Source: Bordetella parapertussis
GTDB lineage: Bacteria > Pseudomonadota > Gammaproteobacteria > Burkholderiales > Burkholderiaceae_C
Reading direction: 5' to 3'
Assembly: GCA_945875935.1 (NCBI GenBank)
Contig: CAMCNE010000038.1
Location: forward strand, 1 to 20,532
DNA length: 20,532 nt
In this document: positions 1 to 6,684 of the stretch, in pieces
Position numbering within the stretch: the stretch's first letter is position 1
Layout: every line of letters begins with the position of its first letter
Made by a program: the position numbers and the translations under genes
Notes under the pieces: generated by a model
Seen by the model: only the letters and a program-made list of their open reading frames with translations
What the model was told of the DNA's origin: nothing
Databases searched by the model: none

Positions 1-68
1 TCGAGCAGCGTGTCGGTGGGGGTGAGCGTGCCGTCGAGGTCGACGACGAGGGGTGGGACGTTGGACAT
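1..68 (-). CDS. HAD-family hydrolase N-terminus (partial)
   Basis: Only the first 22 codons are present; the gene runs off the left edge. From the ATG at 66-68 the translation starts MSNVPPLVVDLDGTLTPTDT. The DLDGTLT stretch is HAD motif I (DxDGT), whose first aspartate is the nucleophile and second the acid/base in phosphatases of this superfamily. The very early position of the motif fits a HAD phosphatase, or the HAD domain fused to a UbiA-type prenyltransferase that occurs in Burkholderiales; the fragment cannot separate these. The gene is divergent from gspA across about 127 nt. Confidence 0.7.
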   Translation of the reverse strand, partial: MSNVPPLVVDLDGTLTPTDTLL

Positions 69-195
69 CGTGGGCGGGGCTGGCGTGTGGGGCACTCGCT
101 GGGCAAGTGCGTGGCAGGTGAGAGATTGTCGGTGGAGGGGCCGCACGGCGCGGCACGCGGCCTGGCCGGTGTTTCCCGCGGCTATGCTCCGACGC
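69..195. other. divergent intergenic region, HAD gene / gspA
   Basis: This 127-nt GC-rich gap must hold promoters for both neighbours. I see no clear -35/-10 pair and no strong Shine-Dalgarno sequence before the gspA ATG. The open frame that extends upstream through this gap in the gspA frame reads as low-complexity, Arg/Trp-rich sequence unlike the family, so it is treated as non-coding. Confidence 0.4.
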
Positions 196-1302
196 ATGTA
201 CGCCGAATACTTTGGCCTGAAGCAGGCTCCGTTTTCCATCGCGCCGGATCCGCACTACCTCTTCATGAGCGAGCGGCACCGCGAGGCGCTGGCGCACCTG
301 CTGTACGGGCTGGGCGGTGGCGGCGGGTTCGTGCTGCTGACCGGCGAGATCGGCGCGGGCAAGACCACGGTGTGCCGCTGCTTCCTCGAGCAGATCCCCA
401 AGCGCTGCAACGTGGCCTACATCTTCAATCCCAAGCTCACCGTGGTCGAGCTGATGCGCTCGGTGTGCGATGAGTTTCTGGTGCCCTATCCCAACCGCCG
501 ACCAGGCACGGCCACGGTCACCGATTACCTTGATCCGCTCAATGCCTTCTTGCTGCGCACCCACGGTGTGGGCCAGAACAACGTGCTCATCATCGACGAG
601 GCGCAAAACCTGTCGCCCGATGTGCTCGAGCAGTTGCGCTTGATGACCAACCTCGAGACCCACGAGCGCAAGCTGCTGCAGATCATCCTGATCGGTCAGC
701 CCGAGCTGCGCGACATGGTGGCGCAGCCCGGGCTGCAGCAGCTCGCGCAGCGGGTGATCGCGCGCTTTCACCTCGAGGCGCTGTCCGAGGACGAGACGGC
801 GCAGTACATCCGCCACCGCCTGGCCGTGGCCGGCATGTCGGGGCCCATCCCCTTTCCGATCGACAGCCTCAAGCGCATCCACCGGCTGTGCCGCGGCGTG
901 CCGCGCCGCATCAATTTGCTGTGCGACCGCGCCTTGCTGGGCGCCTATGCGGGTGGCAAGGTGGTGGTGGACCGCCACATCATCGACAAGGCCGCACGTG
1001 AGGTGTTCGATGCGTCCGAAGTCAATGCGCTGACGGGCGCTGCCGTCAAGCGCAGTCCCTTGCTGATGACACTGGTGCTGGGCATGGCGCTGGGGGCGGT
1101 GGCGTGGGCCGGTGGCAACTGGCTGCTCGGACGCACCTCCGCCAACGCAGCGCCGGTGGATGTGGCCGCTGGGGCGTCTGCACCTGCCGCTGCTTCGGCA
1201 GCGTCGGCACCGGCATCGGCCTCAGCCGCTGAATCGGCATCTGCGGTGGCGTCATCCTCCAGCGCCAGCGCTGCGGCCAGCGCAACCACCCGCCGCCCCT
1301 AA
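196..1302 (+). CDS. gspA: GspA/ExeA-type AAA ATPase, type II secretion
   Basis: 368 aa. The start chosen gives MYAEYFGLKQAPFSIAPDP, the standard opening of the ExeA/GspA family; the longer open frame has no family resemblance. Walker A GEIGAGKT is at about 50-57 and Walker B VLIIDE at 130-135, with an AAA-type ATPase fold to about residue 275. One membrane segment follows at about 288-311, then a short Ala/Ser-rich tail. In Aeromonas, ExeA works with ExeB in the inner membrane and at peptidoglycan to help assemble the ExeD secretin. Classical ExeA (about 550 aa) has a periplasmic peptidoglycan-binding domain; none is visible here. gspB follows 18 nt later, supporting an operon. Related ATPases occur in exopolysaccharide/exosortase loci, but the gspB partner favours the secretion role. 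Confidence 0.85.
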   Translation: MYAEYFGLKQAPFSIAPDPHYLFMSERHREALAHLLYGLGGGGGFVLLTGEIGAGKTTVCRCFLEQIPKRCNVAYIFNPKLTVVELMRSVCDEFLVPYPNRRPGTATVTDYLDPLNAFLLRTHGVGQNNVLIIDEAQNLSPDVLEQLRLMTNLETHERKLLQIILIGQPELRDMVAQPGLQQLAQRVIARFHLEALSEDETAQYIRHRLAVAGMSGPIPFPIDSLKRIHRLCRGVPRRINLLCDRALLGAYAGGKVVVDRHIIDKAAREVFDASEVNALTGAAVKRSPLLMTLVLGMALGAVAWAGGNWLLGRTSANAAPVDVAAGASAPAAASAASAPASASAAESASAVASSSSASAAASATTRRP

Positions 1303-1320
1303 GCTCACCGAGCCGCGCCC

Positions 1321-2091
1321 ATGTCCTACATCCTTGATGCGCTCAAGCGCGCTGAATCCGAACGCAGCCGCGGCCAGATCCCGGGTCTGCACGCGCAGCC
1401 GATGGCTCGGGTGGCCTTGGATCGTGAAGAGCGCGCTCCCGTTTGGAAGACGCTGGTGCTGGTCGTGATCGCCGTCGTGGTGCTGGGTGCGCTGGCGTGG
1501 TGGTGGCTGTCGAGCGATGGGCCTGCGCCTGCGGCGCTGCCACCGCAGACCGCACCGCTGGCCGCGCCGCCATCCACCCCTGCGGCGCCTGCCAACCCGC
1601 CTGCGCAGGTGAACGCGCCGCCCCCGGTGGTCGCCGCTGCCGAGCCCGTGGTCTCGGCAGCGTCCAAGCCAGCGCCCAGGCGCAATCCGCCACCTGCGAT
1701 CAAGTCAGTCGCCACACCGGTCAACGCTGCGGCAGCTGCGCGCATGGCGTCTGTGCCAGCACCAGCACCACGCAGCCAGACCGCTGCGGACCCTTCCGCC
1801 GCCGCACGTTCGACTGCGGCGCCTGCGGCAGCGGCATCGGCTTCAGGCTCGACCCCCGAGCCTCGCGTGCTGGCGATGAGCGAGTTGCCTGCCGATGTGA
1901 TCAGCAGCCTGCCCACGTTGGTGGTCAGCGGCGCGAGCTATTCCGATCAGCCCGCCAGCCGCATGGTGATCATCAATGGTGCGCTGTACCGCGAAGGCGA
2001 TCGGCTCACGTCTGAGCTGACGCTGCAGCGCATTGCCTTGCGCTCGGCGGTGCTCAGCTTTCGCGGCTACCGCTTCAGCATCAACTACTGA
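1321..2091 (+). CDS. gspB: General secretion pathway protein B
   Basis: 256 aa. The N-terminus MSYILDALKRAESERSRGQ is the hallmark of GspB/ExeB/PulB proteins. A single membrane segment spans about 42-63 (hydrophobic, ending in AWWWL), followed by a long Pro/Ala-rich periplasmic linker (about 65-185) and a compact C-terminal domain (about 188-256) with the family-like stretch RMVIINGALYREGD. GspB partners GspA in the inner membrane and is thought to help deliver or stabilise the type II secretion secretin across the cell wall. It lies 18 nt downstream of gspA on the same strand and is convergent with thyA, 15 nt away. No other gsp genes are in the window. Confidence 0.88.
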   Translation: MSYILDALKRAESERSRGQIPGLHAQPMARVALDREERAPVWKTLVLVVIAVVVLGALAWWWLSSDGPAPAALPPQTAPLAAPPSTPAAPANPPAQVNAPPPVVAAAEPVVSAASKPAPRRNPPPAIKSVATPVNAAAAARMASVPAPAPRSQTAADPSAAARSTAAPAAAASASGSTPEPRVLAMSELPADVISSLPTLVVSGASYSDQPASRMVIINGALYREGDRLTSELTLQRIALRSAVLSFRGYRFSINY

Positions 2092-2106
2092 GCCGCGAGC
2101 CGCCGC

Positions 2107-2925
2107 TCACACCGCCACCGGCGCCTTGATGGCCGGGTGCGGGTCGTAGCCCACGACCTCGAAGTCCTCGAATTCGTAGCCGTCGATCGACGTCGGACGG
2201 CGCTTGATGTGCAGCGTGGGCAGCGGCCTCGCTTCGCGCGCGAGCTGCAGCTCGACCTGCTCGGCGTGGTTGCTGTAGAGGTGGCAGTCGCCGCCGGTCC
2301 AGATGAAGTCGCCCACCTGCAAATCGCACTGCTGCGCCACCATGTGGGTGAGCAGCGCGTAGCTCGCGATGTTGAACGGCACGCCCAGAAAGATGTCGGC
2401 GCTGCGCTGGTACAGCTGGCAGCTCAGGCGGCCCGGCTCGCCCGCCACTGCCGGTGGCGCCACATAGAACTGGAAGAACGCGTGGCACGGCATCAGCGCC
2501 ATCGCGTCCAGGTCGGCCACGTTCCAGGCGCTCACGATGATGCGGCGCGAGTCGGGGTTGGTCTTGAGCGTTTGGATGACCTGTGCGATCTGGTCGATGT
2601 GGCCGCCGCCCGGTGTGGGCCAGCTGCGCCACTGCACGCCGTAGACCGGCCCGAGGTCACCGTCTTCGCGCGCCCATTCGTTCCAGATCGACACGCCGCG
2701 TTCTTGCAGCCAGCGCGCATTGCCGTCGCCGCGCAGAAACCACAGCAACTCGAGGATCACCGACTTCAGGTGCACCTTCTTGGTGGTGATCAGCGGAAAG
2801 CCCGCGCTCAGATCGAAGCGCATCTGGTGGCCGAAGATGCTTTTGGTGCCGGTGCCGGTGCGGTCTGCCTTGAGCGCGCCGTGGTCGCGCACATGGCGCA
2901 TCAGGTCTTCGTAGGGGGTTTGCAT
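2107..2925 (-). CDS. thyA: Thymidylate synthase
   Basis: 272 aa, close to the 264 aa of E. coli ThyA. It converts dUMP to dTMP using methylene-tetrahydrofolate in the cytoplasm. The N-terminal MQTPYEDLMRHV and DRTGTGT (21-27, phosphate-binding Arg) are conserved. The dimer-contact pair RR is at about 127-128 and the catalytic cysteine in LMPCHAFFQF is Cys147. The start ATG at 2923-2925 is chosen because it matches family N-termini; an in-frame extension to 2964 would overlap ccdB. It begins 7 nt after the ccdB stop, so translation from the ccdAB message is likely. No dihydrofolate reductase gene is adjacent: the downstream neighbour is convergent gspB. Sequence looks intact. Confidence 0.97.
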   Translation of the reverse strand: MQTPYEDLMRHVRDHGALKADRTGTGTKSIFGHQMRFDLSAGFPLITTKKVHLKSVILELLWFLRGDGNARWLQERGVSIWNEWAREDGDLGPVYGVQWRSWPTPGGGHIDQIAQVIQTLKTNPDSRRIIVSAWNVADLDAMALMPCHAFFQFYVAPPAVAGEPGRLSCQLYQRSADIFLGVPFNIASYALLTHMVAQQCDLQVGDFIWTGGDCHLYSNHAEQVELQLAREARPLPTLHIKRRPTSIDGYEFEDFEVVGYDPHPAIKAPVAV

Positions 2926-2932
2926 GGGGGTG

Positions 2933-3247
2933 TCAGTAACCGGAAAACAGGAAATCCAGCGCATCGTCGATGGCCATGCGCTCGTGCCTCAGCGAGCCCA
3001 CCGGGCGGCGCAGCAGCGAAATCGGAAACGTCGCGAGGTTGGCCGTGTCGGCAAACACCGAGGTGCCTTCGACCTCCACCACGGGATTGAGTCGTTGCTT
3101 CAAAGGCTGAGCGCTCGACAGGCGCGACAGCGGCAACACCACGCGGGTGGCCAGGGTCTGCAGGTGATCGGCCTGCACGTCCAGCCAGAAGGGGGTGTGC
3201 TTGCGGTCTGCGGCGATCGGGTTGGCGTAGACGTCGAAGCGCGGCAT
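2933..3247 (-). CDS. ccdB: CcdB-family toxin
   Basis: 104 aa, similar to the 101-aa F-plasmid CcdB, a DNA gyrase poison. Shared features are the opening beta-strand pattern (FDVYANP), WLDVQADHLQTL (cf. FVDVQSDIIDT), VVLPLSR (cf. MVIPLAS), PVVEVEG (cf. PVVHIGD), and the C-terminal amphipathic helix ending DFLFSGY (cf. NLMFWGI). In F CcdB the residues Trp99-Gly100-Ile101 are needed for gyrase poisoning; here the equivalents are Ser102-Gly103-Tyr104, so killing activity cannot be assumed. It follows ccdA with a 1-nt overlap (TGATG), implying translational coupling, and precedes thyA by 7 nt. The family call is firm; toxicity is uncertain. Confidence 0.9.
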   Translation of the reverse strand: MPRFDVYANPIAADRKHTPFWLDVQADHLQTLATRVVLPLSRLSSAQPLKQRLNPVVEVEGTSVFADTANLATFPISLLRRPVGSLRHERMAIDDALDFLFSGY

Positions 3248-3522
3248 CAGCGGGAGGCCTCCTCGGACTCCGAGTGCGCCGAGAGGTGCTTGTCGATGCG
3301 CTGCGAGAGCGTGCCCTCTCGCTCGATGCGCGCGTTGTAGTGCGCGATCGCCTCGGCGTTGTCGACGTTCCAGCGCTCGAAGTAGCGCTTGCGCACCTCT
3401 TCGGCGAGCAGCGTGTCGACGGTTTGCGAGATGTTCATGCCCAGCTCGCGGGCCATCTCGAGCACCTTGGCGTTCAGGCTGAGGTTGGTGGCCCGCTTGG
3501 GAGAGTCGTCAAATCGCAGCAT
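3247..3522 (-). CDS. ccdA: CcdA-family antitoxin
   Basis: 91 aa. N-terminal ribbon-helix-helix type DNA-binding region (about 8-45: RATNLSLNAKVLEMAR, GMNISQTVDTLL), then the CcdA signature YFERWNVDNAEAIAHYN (cf. RAERWKAENQEGMAEV), which begins the CcdB-binding arm. The C-terminal end (Ser/Glu-rich) differs from the plasmid protein. In the family, CcdA dimers bind the operon promoter and the unfolded tail neutralises CcdB. A good ribosome site (GGAGG) lies 8 nt before the ATG. It is 43 nt downstream of the ABC exporter stop codon, so it may have its own promoter or be read through. A short inverted repeat sits in that gap. Confidence 0.92.
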   Translation of the reverse strand: MLRFDDSPKRATNLSLNAKVLEMARELGMNISQTVDTLLAEEVRKRYFERWNVDNAEAIAHYNARIEREGTLSQRIDKHLSAHSESEEASR

Positions 3523-3565
3523 GGTTCGCCTCCATTCGATGTGCGCATGGATTATGCGTTTTCAG
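3523..3565 (-). promoter_or_regulatory. candidate ccdAB operator/promoter
   Basis: The 43-nt gap between the exporter stop and ccdA contains an inverted repeat CGCAT-ggatt-ATGCG (3544-3548 and 3554-3558). On the minus strand the hexamer CATAAT (3556-3551), a plausible -10 box, overlaps it. No good -35 is seen at the right spacing. An RHH antitoxin usually represses its own promoter through a short palindrome, so this is a candidate CcdA operator. The evidence is position and symmetry only. Confidence 0.35.
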
Positions 3566-5392
3566 CTACGCATCGAACTGCAGTTTGGCCAGCCGCGCGT
3601 ACAGGCCGCCGGCCGCACTCAAGGTGGCGTGGTTGCCGATCTCGACGATGCGGCCTTCATCCATCACCACGATGCGGTCGGCGCGCTGCACCGTGGCCAG
3701 TCGGTGCGCGATGACCAGCGTGGTGCGGTCCTTCATGGCCGCCTCGAGTGCGGCTTGCACCATGCGTTCGCTCTCGGCATCGAGCGCGCTGGTGGCCTCG
3801 TCGAGCAGCAGCAGTGGCGGGTTCTTCAAGATCGCGCGCGCAATGCTGATGCGCTGGCGCTGGCCGCCCGACACGCGCACGCCGCGCTCGCCCAGAAAGG
3901 TCTGGTATCCATCGGGCAGCGCGGTGATGAAGTCGTGCGCGAAGGCCGCCTGGGCCGCGGCGATCACCTCGGCGTCGGTCGCCTCGGGGCGGCCGTAGCG
4001 GATGTTGGCCATGGCGTCGGCCGAGAAGATCACGCTGTCTTGCGGCACGATGCCGATGCGACCGCGCAGCGCGTCGAGTGCCAGCTCACGCACCGGGATG
4101 CCGTCGATGCGCACGGTGCCTTGGCTCACGTCGTAAAAGCGCAGCAGCAACTGCAGCACCGTGCTCTTGCCCGCGCCGCTCGGGCCGACCAGGGCCACGG
4201 TTTCGCCGGGCGCTATGGTCAGGTTGAACTCGCTCAGCGCAGACGTCTTGGGGCGCGACGGGTAGTTGAAGGTGACGGCGTCAAGCGAGACCGACGAGCC
4301 GCGCTGCACCAGCGGCAACTCGCGCGGTGCGGCCGGCGAGGCAATCGGCGACTCGGTGGCCAGCAACTCCATCAGCCGCTCGGTGGCGCCGGCGGCTCGC
4401 AGCATGTCGCCGTACACCTCGGCGAGCACCGCCACGCCGCTGACCAGAATGATCACGAAGAACACGGTCTGGCCCAGGTGCCCGGCGGTGATGTCGCCGC
4501 GCACCACCGCCTGCGTGCCTTGGTAAAGGCCCCACAGCAGCGCGCCGAAGGTGGCGGTGATGATGAAGCCCACCAGCACCGCGCGCATGCGGGTGCGGTT
4601 GACGGCGGTGCCGAAGGCGTTCTCGGTCGACTCGTCAAAGCGCTGCGCCTCGCGGGCTTCCTGCGTGTAGCTTTGCACCACCGGGATGGCGTTGAGCACT
4701 TCAGCGGCGATCGCGCTGGTGTCGGCCACGCGGTCCTGGCTGGCGCGGCTGAGCTTGCGGATGCGCCGGGCGAAATACACCGACGGCAACACCACCAGCA
4801 CCAAGATGCCCAGCACCTGCGCCATGACATAGGGGTTGGTGATGATGAGCATGGTCATCGCACCGATGGCCATCACCACGTTGCGCAGCCCGAGACTCAG
4901 CGACGAGCCCACCACCGCCTGCACCAGCGTGGTGTCGGTGGTCAGCCGCGACAGCACCTCGCCGGTCTGTGTCGATTCGAAGAATTCCGGGCTTTGCCGC
5001 AGCACATGCGAATAGACCGCGTTGCGCAGATCGGCGGTGACGCGCTCGCCCAGCCAGGTCACGGTGTAGTAGCGCAGCGCCGAAAACAAACCGAGTGCCG
5101 CGCCCACGCCAAACAGCGAAAAGAAATGATCGCGCAGTGCCATCACCCGTTCGCCGGGGTCGGCCGCCACCAGACCCTGGTCGATCAGCGTCTTGAGCGC
5201 CACCGGCAACACCAGCGTGCTGACCGCCGCCATCACCAGAAAACCCACCGCGAGCGCGATGCGCCATCGATACGGCCTGAGAAAGGGCGTGAGCCCGCCC
5301 AGCGACTTGACGTTCTTGCCTGGCGGCGGCAGCGCCGAGGCGGTGTTGCGCGGGATGGGGGTGGTCGGTGTGGCGGGGGCGGCTGAACTCAT
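3566..5392 (-). CDS. MsbA-like ABC exporter (permease-ATPase)
   Basis: 608 aa, the usual size of a half-transporter that works as a homodimer. The N-terminal half (about 40-330) is a six-helix ABC exporter membrane domain, with the coupling-region pattern EFFESTQTGEVLSRLTTD. The C-terminal half is the ATPase: Walker A GPSGAGKST (403-411), Q-loop Gln451, signature VSGGQ (507-511), Walker B LLLLDE (527-532) and switch His563. It resembles the MsbA-related exporters of Proteobacteria; the substrate (lipid or hydrophobic compound) cannot be told from sequence. The start gives MSSAAPATPTTP, a low-complexity cytosolic leader. It follows the lipocalin-like gene by 40 nt and precedes ccdA by 43 nt on the same strand, so it may be the middle of an operon. 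Confidence 0.9.
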   Translation of the reverse strand: MSSAAPATPTTPIPRNTASALPPPGKNVKSLGGLTPFLRPYRWRIALAVGFLVMAAVSTLVLPVALKTLIDQGLVAADPGERVMALRDHFFSLFGVGAALGLFSALRYYTVTWLGERVTADLRNAVYSHVLRQSPEFFESTQTGEVLSRLTTDTTLVQAVVGSSLSLGLRNVVMAIGAMTMLIITNPYVMAQVLGILVLVVLPSVYFARRIRKLSRASQDRVADTSAIAAEVLNAIPVVQSYTQEAREAQRFDESTENAFGTAVNRTRMRAVLVGFIITATFGALLWGLYQGTQAVVRGDITAGHLGQTVFFVIILVSGVAVLAEVYGDMLRAAGATERLMELLATESPIASPAAPRELPLVQRGSSVSLDAVTFNYPSRPKTSALSEFNLTIAPGETVALVGPSGAGKSTVLQLLLRFYDVSQGTVRIDGIPVRELALDALRGRIGIVPQDSVIFSADAMANIRYGRPEATDAEVIAAAQAAFAHDFITALPDGYQTFLGERGVRVSGGQRQRISIARAILKNPPLLLLDEATSALDAESERMVQAALEAAMKDRTTLVIAHRLATVQRADRIVVMDEGRIVEIGNHATLSAAGGLYARLAKLQFDA

Positions 5393-5432
5393 CGGCTGAG
5401 TCTACAAAGGCCTCGCAGGGCTGTGCTGCCGG

Positions 5433-6602
5433 CTACAGCCGCAAGGCGCCCGCGTAGCCCGTCATCTCAAGGTAGCCACGCCCGATGCGCTGGCCTTGCT
5501 CGTCGCGCAGCTCGCTCAGGCCTTCCCAGTAGATGGTGCCGGTGCTTTGGCGGCTGTCGAGCTCCTGCGCGTCGAGCAGCGCGACGATGCGGTGGCGGCC
5601 GGCCGGTGTTTGCAGCGTCCATTCGACCGGGTACTTCGCCTGCGAGGCCGGGCTGGTCCACACGCGGTGCGGCGTGAAGCTCACTTCGTCGGCCGCGAAG
5701 TTGCGAAAGGCGCCGTTGGCACTGCGCAGGCTGCCGCCGGCGTACACGGTGCGCCCGTTGGCCGCGCGCAGGCGAAAGGCGGTGAGCGCGCTGCCGTCGG
5801 CCAGGTTCATGCCGATCCAGTCCCAGCCCACCGCACCGGGCGGCAGCAACGAATCGCTCCATTCGTGATCCAGCCACGCGGTGCCGCGCACAGGCAGGGC
5901 GGTGCCTTTGTGCGTGAGCGTGCCGCTCACCGCCAGTTGCGGCTGCGTGTAGTAGCGGCTGAACGTCGGGTCGGTGTGCTGCGGGCCCTTGAGCGAGTAG
6001 CCGGCATCGCCTTGCAGCAGCACGCTTTGGGTGGTGTTCAGGTTGAAGTCGAAGGCAAAGCCGGCGCTGTCGCTGCGCACGCGAGCCTCGTAGCGGCTGC
6101 CCTCAGCGGCATCTTGTCGCTCGAGACGCCAGTCGCGCAGCACGATGGCCGTGTCATCCGAGCCGGCCTTTGCGATGCCAAAGCCGGTGCGGGCGATGCG
6201 CTGGTCGTGCAGCAGCCGGCCGGCCTTCAGGTCGCTCAGCGCGGCGTGGGCAAACAGCAACTGCTTCGCGGCAAAGCGGCTGGGCTGATCGGCAGCCACC
6301 TCGGTGCGCGAGCGAAAGAAGGTGATCTGAAAGCCGTGCGTCGGCTCATCCGTGCGTGCCGTCGAGGCCGCGCCCGCGTGCAGCTCGCCGGTGACGTACC
6401 ACCATTCGATGCGGCTGGCTTCATGGGCGCCGTGGTCGGTGGGGAACACCAGCGCACGCGGTGCCTGGCGGTCTGGCGCCGGCCCTGCAAACACCGACGC
6501 GCCAGCGGCCCACGGCGCCGCGGCCATCCACCGCAGCAGCCGCCGGCGATGGGAGTCGGCTGAGGTCGCGCCGATCAGCGCAGGGTCGTTGCGAGAAAAC
6601 AT
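5433..6602 (-). CDS. Exported AttH/CrtC-like lipocalin-fold protein
   Basis: 389 aa from the ATG at 6600-6602; an upstream ATG (6614) and GTG (6650) in frame are less likely. An early RRRLLRW (about 19-25) followed by an Ala-rich hydrophobic stretch resembles a twin-arginine or Sec signal. The mature part carries signatures of the secreted hydrolase/carotenoid 1,2-hydratase-like family (AttH, CrtC): PTDHGAHEASRIEWWYVTGEL at its start, with WW at 67-68, and AWLDHEWSDSLLPPG with DHEW at 245-248, followed by GWDWIGMNLADGS. The family forms two lipocalin-like beta-barrels; for AttH-type members the enzymatic role is not settled. AttH-type genes often sit beside ABC transporter genes, and here an MsbA-like exporter is 40 nt downstream. 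No carotenoid genes are present, so a true CrtC role is unlikely. Confidence 0.78.
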   Translation of the reverse strand: MFSRNDPALIGATSADSHRRRLLRWMAAAPWAAGASVFAGPAPDRQAPRALVFPTDHGAHEASRIEWWYVTGELHAGAASTARTDEPTHGFQITFFRSRTEVAADQPSRFAAKQLLFAHAALSDLKAGRLLHDQRIARTGFGIAKAGSDDTAIVLRDWRLERQDAAEGSRYEARVRSDSAGFAFDFNLNTTQSVLLQGDAGYSLKGPQHTDPTFSRYYTQPQLAVSGTLTHKGTALPVRGTAWLDHEWSDSLLPPGAVGWDWIGMNLADGSALTAFRLRAANGRTVYAGGSLRSANGAFRNFAADEVSFTPHRVWTSPASQAKYPVEWTLQTPAGRHRIVALLDAQELDSRQSTGTIYWEGLSELRDEQGQRIGRGYLEMTGYAGALRL

Positions 6603-6684
6603 GTTCCAAAGCATCGCACAGGCCGACCAAACGCCACGGTGCTGTTCCACAATGCCCGGTTGTCTTTGAGCCTTGCGCCGTCCG
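6603..6684. promoter_or_regulatory. divergent intergenic region, lipocalin gene / SNF2 gene
   Basis: The 82 nt between divergent starts should contain both promoters. I could not pick convincing -35/-10 elements on either strand, and neither start has a strong Shine-Dalgarno. Role is inferred from gene orientation only. Confidence 0.3.

Noticed and set aside
3389..5386. 665-codon open frame antisense to the ABC exporter
   Set aside because: It mirrors the exporter's high-GC codon pattern, is rich in His/Arg/Gln/Gly without any domain, and the other strand encodes a fully recognisable transporter.
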